Positions 10,548-25,500 are shown, counted from the stretch's first letter. The stretch: DNA of 64,000 bases from Hippopus hippopus (GCA_946811185.2 OX328097.1:56387063-56451062); one strand, 5' to 3'. Program-made: numbers and translations. The notes: generated by a model from the sequence alone, not told the origin.

Positions 10548-13500
10548 CTGCAAAAACACAAAATAACACTTGATAATCTCTTCCTTAACACTTTACCGAA
10601 CAACAAAACCTTTGACTGGACCAAATTAAAAGCATTTGCAGACTACAAATTTAATCTTGCTTAAATGGTGATTTCTGTGTGTGATGGGGTAGAAAACATA
10701 GTGGGAAAAAGAGAAAATGCTGGTTACCAACACTTTCTCTTTTGCCCTCAATTTTTCACCAGCCTTTTTTCCTAAAAGCTTTTTTTTTTTATATGGATTG
10801 TATGGTAAATAAAGGGTTAAAAGAAGGAAGATATTTAAAACTTACATGAACCCTGTACCGAACATTTACAGGTTTGAATGACCCTTGAGAAAGATTGATT
10901 GAATAGTGTTTTACACCGCTTTCAACATCATTTCAGTCATACAACGGTGACAGCTCACACAGTCATGTATTTCCTGGGTTTCACCTGTACTAGGCTGGGG
11001 CTCTGAAGTGTCTTGTCCAAGGACACTCCCACGAAAAATCCAGTTGATCCAGAGCGGCTCAAACCCTGGGCCTCCAGGTCATGAGTCCTACCCTTTACCA
11101 CTAAGCCACACAGGAACCCCCCTCCCCTTTGAGAAAAAGTATTTTGAAAACATTGGGGAAAAAAAGGAGAAAATAACAGTATTTTCTCCTTTATCCACTA
11201 CGTTTTTTACCCCTTCAGATACAAATCTCCTTACCTGTGCCAAAATTAATTTGTCTGCAAATGTTTTAAATTTGGACCAGTATAAAATTTTGTTGTCTGG
11301 AAAAATGTTCAAATCTTTTCTTCCTACACCAACTCTTTTTTGACTTTAAGACAAAAGCCCTCAGACCACACAAAAAAATGGTCATATTCATTGAATGGGA
11401 AAAAAACAACTAGAAATTCTTTACCAAACTCTTTACCAAATAACCAAAAAATCATGTTTTAACAACTCTGAGGCATATGCCATTTGAAAACATTGTGGGA
11501 AAATGAGATACTGCTGAAAACCAGATTTTGACCTATTTCTATGTTTTCTACGATATAAAGGACAAATTCCATTATGATCCACTTCTAATGTTGTGTGCAA
11601 AATGTTTGTTATTCAGACCGGTCTAAGATTTCGTCTTCCAGTAAACAATTAACCCTTTACCACACAATGACGACTTTCAACAACCCTAAAAAAGAAGCTG
11701 TTTGAAAACACTGTGGGAAAAGGAGAAAATGCTGGTATCCAGCATTTTCTCCTTTTCCCACAATGTTTTCTATCCTATCAAAGAAAAATTCCATCATATG
11801 AGTCCAATTTAAATTGTCATCTGCAAATGCTTTCAATTTGGACAAGTCTAAATTTTTCTCGTGTGGTAAAGGGTTAAGGGTGTTGAGGGTAAGGACATCT
11901 CAAGGATATCTTCTTATCTAAGATCAGACTAGTTGCTCTACACAGTTTGATCCTGATTGCTCAGCAGCAAGGGTTGAGCTTAGCAATCTATGAAAAATCT
12001 TTACAGAATGACAGAAAAATCAGCCTTTTGGTATTTAGGAGTCTGTTGTGCAGAAAGAGACACCAAAACACTGGAGCAAAGAGAGCAATTATTGCTCAAT
12101 CTGACTGATTTCTCTCTTTTCCGTAAAGTTTTCCCAGGCAATATACCCTAGATGTGTCAACATAAGTCTCATTAACCATTAGATATTGTAATTTTAAAGC
12201 TCTTTTGGAAAGAATATGTGACAAAGTACCCCACAAAGTAGATCAAAGGTCAGACTGCATGTTTTGTGTAGTCTGATCTTGATTTACACTGTCCACTAAA
12301 TAACCTATGTAGATGCCAGTTCCACTAATGCTAGGGATAAGGTTAAGCTTATCTGAAACTATGGGCTTTTCCTGAAAGTGATTTTTTGGCAAACCAGAAA
12401 GGTGTGAGTTCTTAAAAATAAAAAAAAAAGTCATAATAAGGGAACCCTTCAAACTTTCCCAGCATAAAAATAAACTAACACTATATATAGAATTAGTTAG
12501 GAAATTCCACTATGAAAAACCCATTACAGCTAAAAATAGCAAAGTGACAAAATTTACTGGAATTTTATTCCTATTTTTAGATAAAAAAAAATCTGAAATT
12601 TTATCAGGTTGCTGTTCTTAACCTATCTCTATTTTTAAACACAAACTGATAAAAATTCCATATATCTAAAAACAGATATGAAATCATAGATATTTTAGTC
12701 TACCTTGGAGACTGAATTAATCAGTTACAGTTTTTAACACACACCGTTGAAAGAGAGAACAATTGCTTTTCACATAAAATCATTGTTTTTTTTTTTCCAC
12801 GATGAATCACACATTTCTTACGTTTATTGTTTTTTTCTTTGTGTTATTTGTACCGACTATTGATATGTCTGAAAATAATTTGCCGGGTAATGAGTCTTGT
12901 ACACCATTTTTGACAATTCCATCAAATTTACATTCTGATAATAAACTTTTTCCGTCAAGTCCTTAAAGGCCCAGTGGCATCCAACAGTAAACAATGCAGT
13001 TGTCTCAGAGCATTTTAATTTAAATCATACCAATTAGAAATCGTATGAAAATTATTCCAAAGATGACAATCTGTTATTGTACAGTTGGTCCAGGTAAAAA
13101 GTAAACAAAAGATAGAGTGACTTTGCTACTTTTTACATAGTTTTAATTTTCATTTTTTTTATCTGCAACAAACACTTGGACCAAATGTACAATAAAAGAC
13201 TGTCATCTTTATAATAATGACCATACTTTTAAATGGTACGATTTGAATTTTAATCCATTTTGATACCCTCATTATTTACTTTTTGCCACTACCAGGCCTT
13301 CAAGCGTTTTAAATTCTTTATCAAGAGGTATTTAACCCTTTAAAAAACAATGCTGAGTTTTAACAACCCTTGGAAGGACACATTTTGAAAACATTGTGGG
13401 AAAAGGAGAAAATGCTGGTAACCAGCATTTTCTCCTTTTTCCACAATGTTTTCTACACTATCAAGGCAACTTCCACAAACTGAGCATCGTTTAATTTGTC

Positions 13501-16500
13501 GTATACTAATACTTTGGGTTTGGACAAGTCCGGAAATTTTGTAGTGTGGTAAAGTGTTAACTGTTTACCAGACAACAGAATCTCCAACTTGTCCAATTTT
13601 CAAAGAGTAGCTTTCAAAGTGGACAAGTAACAACAATTTAGGTGTAGCTGAAATGTTGGAATTTGTAAATGAAAGGGAAAAGTAACCCTTTACCAAACAA
13701 TCCTGGGTTTCAACTACCCAGATTGACATGGCCTTAAATTAAAACCTAGACAGAAATACATAAAGACAAGAGGGCCATGATGGCCCTGAAGTCGCTCACC
13801 TGAGCTTTTTGATCAAACATGACTCATTTCCAATCTCTTCAGAGATAATAAGACAAACGCTCTGACAAACACTCAGTAGTATTGGGCTTACAAATATGGC
13901 CTCTAGAGTGCACACAAGCTTTTTCTAGAATTTGTCTCAGTGACCTACTTGACATGTAGAAATTATCCATTCCGCCAAACTTTCATGAGTATTTGAGAGA
14001 AAATGTGTCCTGTAGGGTGTATAAAAGGTTTTTCCGAGATTTGACCTAGTGACCTAGTTTTTTATCCAACATGACCCATATTCATACTAGTCTAAGATAT
14101 TATCAAGACAAACATTCGAAGCAAATTTCAAGATTATTGGACTGAAAATGTGGCCTCTATAGCGTATACACAGTTTTTCAAGGATGAAACTTGGTGACCT
14201 AGTTTTTATTCCCATGGCCCCTTTTTCAAACTCATGCAAGATATCATCAAGACAAACATTCTAAAAAAGTTTAAAGAATATTGGACTGTAATTATAGTAT
14301 AAAAGGTTTTTGCAAGATCTGACCTTATGACCTAGTTTTTTTATCCAATATGACCCATTTTCATACTAGTCTAAGAAATTATTCAGACAAACATTCTGAC
14401 CGAATTTCAAGATTATTGGACTGAAAATATGGCCTCTAGAGCTTACATAAGGTTTTTCTAAGATTTGACCTGGTGACCTAGTATTTGACATGACATGACC
14501 CATTTTCGAACTCATCGAAGCTAATATCATGACAAACATTCTGACCAACTGAAAATGTGGCTTCTGGAGCGTACACGAGGTTTTTCAAAGATTTGACCTA
14601 GTGACCTAGTTTTTGACCCCACATGGCCCACTTTTGAACTTGTCAGTAATATTATCAAGACAAACATTCTGACCAAATTTCAAGAGTATTGGACAGAAAA
14701 TGTGGCTTCTGGAGCATACACAAGGTTTTTTTAAGATTTGACCTAGTGACCTAGTTTTTGACCCAACATGGCCCGTTTTCGAATTTGTCAGAGATATCAT
14801 CAAGACAATCATTCTGACCAACTTTCAAGAGTTTTGGACTAAAAATGTGGCCTTTAGAGCGTACAGAAGGTTTTTCTAAGATTTGACCTGGTGACCTAGT
14901 TTTTGACCCGACATTACCCATTTTCAAACTCGTCTGAGATATCATCAAGACAAACATTCTGACCAAATTTCAGGAGCACTGGACTGAAAATATGGCCTCT
15001 AGAGCGTACACAAGGTTTTTCTAAGATTTGCCCTAGTGACCTAGTTTTTGACCCGATATGGCCCATTTTCAAACTCCTCCGAGATATCATCAAGACAAAC
15101 ATTCTGACCAAATTTCAAGAGTATTGGACAGAAAATGTGGCTTCTGGAGCATACACAAGGTTTTTTTACGATTTGACCTAGTAACCTAGTTTTTTACCCA
15201 ACAAGACCCATTTTTAAATTTGTCAGAGATATATTATCAAGACAAACATTCTGACCAACTTTCAAGAGTTTTGGACTGAAAATGTGGCCTCTAGAGCATA
15301 CACAAGGTTTTTCTAAGATTTGACCTGGTGACCTAGTTTTTCACCCAACATGGCACATTTTCAAACTCTTTCGAGATATCATCAAGACAAACATTCTGAC
15401 CAAATTTCAGGAGCATTGGACTGAAAATATGGCCTCTAGAGCATACACAAGGTTTTTCTAAGATTTGCCGTAGTTATTGACCCGACATGGCCCATTTTTG
15501 AAATTCTTCCGAGATATCAGCAAGACAAACATTCTGACCAAATTTCAAGAGTATTGGACAGAAAATGTGGCTGCTGGAGCACACTTAAGGTTTTTTTAAG
15601 ATTTGACCTAGTGACCTAGTTTTTGACCCAACATGGCCGATTTTTGAATTTGTCAGAGATATTATCAAGACAAACATTCTGACCAACTTTCAAGAGTTTT
15701 GGACTGAAAATGTGGCCTCTAGAGCATACACAAGGTTTTTCTAAGATTTGACTTGGTGACCTAGTTTTTGACCTGACATGACCCATGTTCAAACTCATCC
15801 GAGATATCAGCAAGACAAACATTCCGACCAACTTTCAAGAGTAATGGACTGAAAATGTGGCCTCTAAAGCGTACACAAGGTTTTTCTAAGATTTGCCCCA
15901 GTGACCTAGTTTTTGACCCGACATGGCCCATTTTCAAAATTCCTCCATGATATCAGCAAGACAAACATTCTGACCAACTTTCAAGAGTAATGGACTGAAA
16001 ATGTGGCCTCTAGAGTGTACACAAGGTTCTTCTAAGATTTGACCAAGTGACCTAGTTTTTTACCCGACATGACCCATTTTCGAACTCATCCGAGATATCA
16101 TCAAGGAAAACATTCTGACCAACTTTCAGGAGTATTGGACATAAAATGTGGCCTGTAGAGCGTACACAAGGTTTTTCTAAGATTTGAACTAGTGACCTAG
16201 TTTTTGACCCGACATGACCCATTTTCGAACTCGTCCGAGATATCATCAAGACAAACATTCTGACCAAGTTTCACAAGAATCGGACTTAAAATGTGGCCTC
16301 TAGAGTGTACACAAGGTAAAAGTTGACGACGCATGATGGACGCCGGACGCCGGACACAGCACGATCACAACAGCTCACCATGAGCACTTTGTGCTCAGGT
16401 GAGCTAAAAACACAAGGAATTACCCATTAGTGTAAGATTTCCAATTTTGTTATTTAACAGTATAGCGATTATAGCTTATCAAGGGATAAAAATATGTTTA

Positions 16501-19500
16501 ATAAAGAAAAGTATTGGTTGGCCCCATAGCCCAGTCATAAGATTTGCCAGCTATTGTTTTGAAGATCTGGATTGGAGTCCCACCGGAAAAATTTTTTCTT
16601 ACAGTCAGTTTGTTTTTCCAAGTAAGGGCAAACAGTTATGTTCATAAGATTTTTTTTTTTAAATATCCACTTTCCAACTTTCAAATCCAACCCCGCAAAA
16701 ACAAAATAAATAGGTCAAAATCTAGTTAAATACTCCTACAACTTACTCTGAGGAGTTTCATCAAGTCATGTTGATCAGCAATCTGGGGAAATGTGGCCAA
16801 TACTGGACTGTGGATTACCTCTGTAACACAACATAGCAGCATGTTAATTTGTTGGACTTACCCTTTATCAAACTATCCACAGTGTCACTGAGGATGACCT
16901 TTTTTAAAACATTAAGATAAAAGGAGAAAATGCTGGCTACCAACACTTTCTCCTTTTCCCTCAATTTTTTCTACCCTTTGAAAGAAAAAAACTGTATTTT
17001 GAGTATTTGTCAAATTTGTCATCTGCAAATGCTTTTTATTTGCAGACCAATCTTTTTTTAAGCATTCTGGTACATGAACAACTGAACTCAAACAGCAATT
17101 TATCAATTTTCCACAACTGTTCACATGTATTCATTGCTCTGAGTGTGTTGATTATCCATATTCAAACATGTCAGGGACTTACAGGTAATATAGAATAGAT
17201 AGCTCTTGTTTTGGATGGGCAAAGTTTATCAGGCAAGGCAAAGGAATTTGATGCAGTGAGCCAAACAGAAATTGGCTAAAATTCCAGAGCCAAAACTGAC
17301 AAACTTCCCAATCTGAGACAGCAACCATCTATTTCACTTACCCCGTTTCTCATTAACAAATAATATCATACCAGATCTACACTGACTATTTCACTCCAAA
17401 TAAGGCGCATATCAACATGTTTTTCAAAGTGTACAAAGCATCATTATACTGTATATGCAGCTGCAGTAATGATAACATGAATGATAGTAATTACATCATT
17501 AATGTAACGTTTACCTACAAAAAAACATTACGTGGAATAATGACAAATACTTTTCTGATATTTGTTTTAATATGTATGGAAATGAAAGAAGTGGATTTAC
17601 ATTTTGAAACTACTAACATATGTTTAACATTCAGGGACAATTCTTGCTGACAACACTTTTACTCAATCAATGTAATGCTTATTAAATTTAAAAGTAGTAC
17701 CAGTTGGCAGATGCACACTTGTTCAGTCACATGACCAACTGACAGATAGCATAAATATATGGCACCCCGTTATAGGGTCCAAATTGTTGCAATTGACAGG
17801 ATAAAAGAAGTTATATTGCCACTAGAGACTATCAGGTAGTCACAGCTGAAAACTTGATTTCTCTATGATGTTTTGCATAACAAAAATTAACTGTTAATAT
17901 CTATATCATGAATACTTTTGTGGTAAAATGAGATTTAAGCAAAGAGCCTAAATTCTATGACAGAAAAGGTCTGCATATAACAGAACACAACATGCATGTG
18001 TAAACACTTGTCTACTGGTGCTTTTCAAGTGAAAATTTTAGTGCAAAAAGGGGCATAACTGTGTCAAAAACTAAATATTGCTTCACTAAAACCTATGCTG
18101 TGTACACTCATCAGAACTGTCTCAATCAGACAATTATAAAAAGTACCCACAACATAGGTTTAAGTGAAGGACTAAAGAGATATTCTTTAAGCACCCAAGT
18201 GCTCACTTTATCTGTACCACTGACAATAAAAAAAGGCAACAATTACCTGTGGACTCTAGATCAAGACGGTCTCTTAACAGAGTATCTGCCAATAACTGTC
18301 GATAGTAACTGTACATTTGTAAAAGTGACGAGTTCCCTATCAAGGTCTCTGGTAGAGTGCTGGAAATGAATAAACGAGATTTCTAGGCCCACAACTATTT
18401 TTCAAAATTAAATACAGCTTTTTTGAAAATACTACACAGGTACACATCAGAACACTATGGTTCAGAGCCATGACAAGTCACTGCCATACATCCAAAGTTA
18501 AAAAACATATTGCTAGCTCCCCCCCCCCCCCATACCTTTTTGATGGAAAAATATTTGTAATCTGTTAACTGTTTATCCAACTAAAAGAGGAACTGCTGTT
18601 GTGCATGGAAAAATCTAAAGGAAAAACTTACTCCATTAATTCTCTCTGGTCACGTTTAGGTACAGACAATTTTACTATCAATCGAGGCTGCTTGTTTCCA
18701 GAGATCAGAGACATCAGGGCATTTGTACTGGCTGAAGTAGACAAAAAGTTGTATGTTAGCCAATCAAAAATTTTGTTACTTTCTAAATTTTGAATAATAC
18801 AAATAATTAGAATGCAATTAAGAGGAGTTGATGCAAACAGGACTAAAACATCATTCTTCCAATGCCACAAATTCCTTTCCCTCATAGACAAAGTCAAAGC
18901 AATGCCTACCTTTTCGAATGGCATGGACTTTCATCAAGAATTTAGAATTAAGTAGGCTTTAACACTTTACCAAACAATCCCATGTTTTAGCAACCCTGTG
19001 GAAAAAGGCCCAAATTCTATTCATAAGGAGAGGTTAAAAATCAAAGGCATTCCTTAATTCATTCTGTATCGGTTTTGTCTTCAATTTTACCCTCTAATTA
19101 GTACAAAATCGTTACCATAGAGGAAATAACCCATTAAGTCCTAAGGCTAGATTTATTTGCTTAAACAGACAGTGTAGATCAAGATCATACTGTATAAAAT
19201 GTATTTTTCTTGACACTCTGACAAAAACCGCCTCTTTACTGCAACACCTGCAAGTTTTGTACTGACTGGCAACATTCATTTCATTAAAGCCATGCTCTGT
19301 GCATCTGCGAAAAAAGTATCAACCCGGTCAGCCTGAGCAGTCTGGTCAATTTTCTGCCTGTCAAAGGACCAGTCTATTGCATAATTCAGTCTGTTCTTAT
19401 ACAAAATGGGTTTTATGGATCTATGATCATATGACTACTTGCTTGGTAGCATGCTTCACACAGATGCATTAAGACCCCTTTTGCCAGAGTATGGCTTATT

Positions 19501-22500
19501 TATATAGCATTAAAAGGGTTTACCCAGGAAAGTGAAAAGTACAATAAATGTAATATCATTGGTTAAGCATCTTTCCTTTTTACAACCTAGGGAGAGAGAA
19601 CTTTTGTAAAGAAAGTGGCAATAGGAGAAAAATGTCATTAATACCCAAAAATCTTTCTATAGAGATATTTATCATTTCAGAAACATATAAGTTGTCATCT
19701 GTATGTGTTTTCAGTATTGACATTTCTTAAAGTGGTCTGGTAAAGAGTAAATTATCTGTTGTGTTTTCATGTACATTTTGTATTTTTTTTTTTATCAGCA
19801 ACACTTTTTTAAAATACCCTCAAAAATTGAAACATCAAAGGTGATTGAAACATGGCACACAAATATTTGCTGGCATTATCACACCCAAGTCATATATTCC
19901 AAAGTTCAGTCTGGCTTTTATGCAAGTTGACTTATTTATGGCCACTGCATATTCCAGGATGCTTTTGACCTATGTATCCCAACTTAGCTAACCAGGTATG
20001 TAGCCAGGAAGAAGCCTGGAAGCCCTAGCTTCAACATCAATTTCTGCAGGTACACCTTTACCAGAAAAAAAGGCAAAATGAAACAGCCAAGCATGTGGAA
20101 GCCCAACCAGGCCTTGATCATGGGCTTCATCTGAGCTACATTTCTTGCTGAACCCCTGTAGCCCAAAATGTAGTTCAAAGGTCAGACTGAAAGTTTTGCA
20201 GTCTGATTTTAATCTACACTACATGCCACAGCAAGTAAAGTTGTGTAAACTACATATTACATGATTTCTAAGAACTGTATCTGATGTACCAGGTAAAGAG
20301 AGATTGACAGAGCTTCCGTGATAAAACAGTTGATAAATGACAAACCACATGCAAACCCTCAATATAATCATGGAAAACAGTCATTTGGCTTTTGTTCCGA
20401 TACACACATGGAAAAAAGGTGGAATCTTTAAAAAATGCTAAGGTAAACAGTTTTTTTCTGTCTTCTGTGCTTTATTTTAGTTTCACTATTCATAGTTTTA
20501 AATTTCATGGCAAGGTATTTGCAAAGAGTGTGAATTTCAGTGGCACTGTTACAGTACTGTTACAGTATCATCTGTAAAGTCTGTTAAGTTCCCTAGATAT
20601 GGTGCAAAGATGGATCGATAAAATTTCGCAAAGAAGACAGAAAAAGCCATTGTATCAAAACCAAAGCCACATAACTGTCCCCTGTGATAATGTTAATTAT
20701 GTTAGTTGTTAAATCTTATATAGAATAAATATATAATTATTGCAATATAAACATATGTGCAAAAAAACAGTGTAATATTTAACTCTTTACCACACAATCC
20801 CGACTTTTAACGACCCGGAACAAGAAAGCTTTTGAAAACATTGAGGGAAAAGGAGAAAATACTGGTAACCAGCATTTTCTCCTTTTCCCTCAATGTTTTC
20901 TACCATATTAAAGACAGAAATCATCACTTGAGCAACATTTGTTTTGTCGTCCGCAAATGCTTTCATTTTGGTAAAGTCCCAAGTTTTGTTGTTTGGTAAA
21001 GAGTTAATGATTTCCTATTATGAGCAGGGTTGTAGTATTTCTATGCCCAACACATATTCAACTTTTACCAAACAAATCCAGTTTTTATGTTCCTGTGCAA
21101 AACCTATTCAAGACATAGTATGAAATTGAGAAACTGCTTGAAACCATTATTTTTTTCTTATATGGCCTGCAACACATGAAAAGGGGCATTCGGACATTCG
21201 CGTAAAGTGTCATTCCGAGATGACACTTTCCGTTCTTACGTAATTTTCTGTTTTGTGCAAGTCTACTTTAGCACAAAATCTAATGTAGTCATAAAATGCC
21301 ATCTCGGATTAGCCTGCGCGGACTGCGCAGGCTGATCCGAGACAACACTTTACACAAATATTCGAATGCCCCTTTTTGCGTGTTGTAAGCCATATTACAA
21401 TGCCTCATACAATACCAGGGTTTTTAGCAGTAACCAGCATTTTTCTCTTCTTCCTAACATATTTTCAAAGGCCTTCTTTGCAAGAGTTGTAACAAACAAT
21501 GGGTTGTGTTGCAGTGAGTTTATAAACTTTCATCTTAAGCCCCATCTCATGTCGAATATCCCAAAAATTTTGCAAAGTTGTTGACAGAAATTTCTGCAGA
21601 CATGTAAAATGCAAACCCCATCATTGTTGTCAACAATGCTTATCAAAGTCATGTAAAAATCTTGGTTTACAGTAAGTCCCAGAGAAGTAGTTAAACTGTG
21701 TATAACTTTCATTGAACCATTACCATAACTGATTCAAACAATGCTATATTATATACATACATGTACATACCATTGGCATCTGGAAAGTGTAAAGCAAAGC
21801 TACAAATTACAGACAGCACTATACTACACAATATAGGGGGAAGCTTAACTCTAAACATGCTACAAACATACTCAAGTGCTTTTCTGATAGTAGAAATCAA
21901 GATCAGAATACACATAATGTGCAGCTGATCTTGGGTGATCTAAGTTGTTCAATAATTCATAAGATGTTCTGGCAAAACAGTCTCATAATTTGCAAAATTT
22001 CTGCCTTTTCCATGGAATGAAAATGTCCATTTCTTTCATACAACTTTCTACAAAACCGGATCTGCTCAAACTTTATTCCTGGAGGTAATGAGGTATTTTA
22101 CACCATGGAGTATCTAATAAATCAGTGCTCTCGACTACTATGAGACTATGAACAAGAGCTCTTCAAAGCAGTGCCTTAAAATAAAAGCATATCATTGTTG
22201 ACTCCTTACTGTGACCTTGATATTGGGACCTGGCTTCTAAAACCTGCATATTGTCTCATCAAGGTGCATGTATGTGTTGAATATTTTTAACATGAGACCA
22301 TGGGTCCAAGAGATACAATTTGAGAGCATGTGACCTTTGATCCCCCATGATGTGACCTTGACCTAACAGCCTTTTTTCTGAAACATCTATCATCCTATCA
22401 ATGTACAAGAGATACAAAGTGGAGATGAAATTGCTAAAAAACAGACATACAGAAAACCGTAAGCATAACATTATACATCTCCTGAGGCTTATAACCAGCC

Positions 22501-25500
22501 TGATACATCTACAAACCACTCGAAAAAAACAACAACAAAAAGAAACATATCTTGATTTGCAAAAAAACAAAATATGATACTACAACACCAGAGAATACTA
22601 GACAAGAGTTCATAAAATTAGCTCTTTACCAAGGGATAAAATTTTAGTCTTTCTAAATCGAAAGCATTTGCAGCCCAAAATTGAAAATCTGGCTGGAATT
22701 GCAATTTGGTTGTTAAAGTGTAGACAATATTGTGAGAAAAGGAGAAAATACTGATAATGTGTATCACATCTTTTTTTTACAATGTCTTCAAAACCCTTCT
22801 TTCTCAGGGTGGCTGAAACATCAAGTTGTGTGGTAAAAGGTTTACTCTCAAAGCCCTGAAAAACCTAACAATCTTTTCAGTTTGCAATTTCAAGGTTGCT
22901 CTTGTTATGAATGTCAAAACGACAGCACATTTTGTACAGCCTGATCTTCAGCTACACTGACCTAAATGCACCTACTGCTATGAACAGTGTTTTATGGGTT
23001 AACATGTTATTTCCTGCAGAGCACTTCTTTTCTCTTAGAGCAGACCACTCTTGAAAACATTTTGGCAAAGGAAGAATCCACAATATCTTCACAGGATCCA
23101 CAATTGTGTTCATTTGCATTCATGTATTAAACCTAATTTTGCAGTGTAGATCAAGATCAGGCTACACATAATATGCACTGTCTGCTATGTTGTAACACGT
23201 TCTGACCAAAACAAGCTTGAAATTGCAATATTTTGGCCCTATCTCCCAACCTTTTACCATACAATCCCAACTTTTAATGACCCTGAGAAAGGAAGATTTA
23301 GTAAACATTGTGGAAAAAGAAGAAAATGGTGGTTACAAGCATTTACTACTTTTCAGACTATTTTTCTAAAAGCCTGCTACATCATGTGTGGTACTGGGTT
23401 AATTAAACTGGTTGGTGAATAATTCAGTTAACTTTTCCATTTTGTTTTACCTTTCACAAATTCCATCATTTATGCCATATTCAATTTGCCTTCTGCAATT
23501 AATTTCAATATGGATGAATTTCAAATTTTGTTGTACAGGGTCATTTCACTGCTTCACATTGCAAGAACTGCCTTATGACTGGCCAAGAAAAAAACATTCT
23601 GCTAGTCAGATGGCTTGACTCATTATTTAGAATCAGGAACTTTTTCTGACCAACTACTAAAAGCTGTTGCTAGAAAACACCTATAAAAGGAAAATTGAAA
23701 GAAAAAAACACAAACACACAACAGTCAACAGCAAAGCAACTCACTTCTGCGGCTAATGCTAGGGTCCACTTCTACACCTTTTTCATAAATAGTTCCTCCG
23801 TTGACATACAAATCATAGGATCTGTAATAAAGAAATTGACATATAGTAATTACTGACTATGCGGTCCACAACAGAAAAACATTTAGGATAAAATAAAGCT
23901 TAACTTCATATTAACTCTTCACCAAACAACAAAATTTTCAACATGTCTAATCAGAAGGCATTTTCAGGTGACAATTTAAATGCGACTCAAATCTCAAATT
24001 GTGGGATTTTTCTTTCCTGCTACCAGTATTTCATCCTTTTCAATCAGTGTTTTTAAAAGCCTTCGTTCTCAGGGCCAACAATACATGGGGCTGTTTGATA
24101 AATGATTAACCATTTAGTCAAAACCTCAAAGTTTTTGGCAATATTTTCATTCTCAAGACTATCAAAAGAAAGAACGCTTACTTGTTTTGTATAGGCAAGC
24201 CAGTTGCTGTATCTTCTAAAGGTAGATGAGCCCAACCACAGCTGAATTCACTTCTCTCCTTAGTGCTCTGTAACATTTCAACAACAGATATCACACTTTT
24301 TTCTCCATGAAATATAGCCTACCTATCCCACAACAATTCCGTCCTATACAAACATGATTTTTCACATCCTTGAATGTATATCTAGACCGCTTTTGAAAAT
24401 AGTGAGAGAAAACTATCAACTGCTCGCTTAATGCCATTACTGTTCTTCCCAATTATGTTATATGTATATTTCTGGAAAATGGAAAAGGGTATTTTTCTTT
24501 TCTTCAAATAGTTCTCTTTTGCTTTTACTCATAATAGTTTTTCCTGGGTCTTTAATTAAAATACTAAATTAATGTCTGCTACTTTAACAAAAACCCTTTA
24601 CCACAAAATCCCGAGTTTTAACGACCCTGAGAAAGAAAGCTTTTGAAAACATTGTGGGAGAAGGAGAAAATGCTGGTAAACAGGTAAATGTTGTAAACAG
24701 GTAAATGCTGGTAAACAGGTAAATGTTTTCTTTTCTTTTACAGACAAATCCCATTACTTGTGTCACATTTACTATGTTCATTGAAAATGCTCCCAATTTG
24801 GATTTGTCTAAAATTTTGTCGTTTGGTAAAGAGTTAAAGACATAGCAAGCCTAAAGACCTTGAAAAAAAGACAGAACTAGGTCCAAGACCTTATGAAAAC
24901 ACAGTGCTAGGTTATAGATGGTTCTAGGTTAATAACATCAACTTTAGATGATCTGCTTAATCAAAACAAAACATGAAATGTTTCAATCTTAGTAATTCAT
25001 TCACAGTAATCCTTAACTCTTTACCACACAATCCCTACTTTTAACAACCGTAACAAAGAGGCCTTCAGAAAACACTGTGGGAAAAGGAGAAAATGCTGGT
25101 AACCAGCATTTTCTCCTTTTTCCACAATGTTTTCTACCCTATCAAAGACTAATATCCCAAAATCAGTCATGTTTAAATTGTCGTCTACAAATGCTTTCAG
25201 TTTGGACAAATCTATATTTTTCTTGTATGGTAAAGAGTTAACCCCTAGGCTGCTAAGCGCAACTCACTGATCTTTTGCTGACAGTGTAGATTAACGAATG
25301 AATAAATGAATGAATGTTGTTTTATGCCGCATCGACAGCTTTGGTCATTTAGCGTGCGTGTCTGTGTTGAAAGATAATAAACAGTGTAGATTAAGATCAG
25401 ACTGCACAGAACGTGCAGTCTGATCTTTGATCAACACTATCCAATAGAGATATTTTTCCCCAAAAAATAACTTTAAGATATTTAAAGTCATGTTTTTACT

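Noticed and set aside
14366..16267. Repeated 60-71-codon minus-strand frames with similar proteins, like a gene family
   Set aside because: They are the same 145-bp non-coding unit read over and over; a unit not divisible by three cannot encode a continuous tandem-domain protein, and stops end each frame.
13840..16320. Regular repeats resembling a CRISPR array
   Set aside because: Units are contiguous and diverged over their whole length with no unique spacers, and the locus is eukaryotic.
18061..18369. 102-codon plus-strand frame
   Set aside because: Antisense to NPHP1 exon 20, which matches the known protein on the minus strand with proper splice sites.
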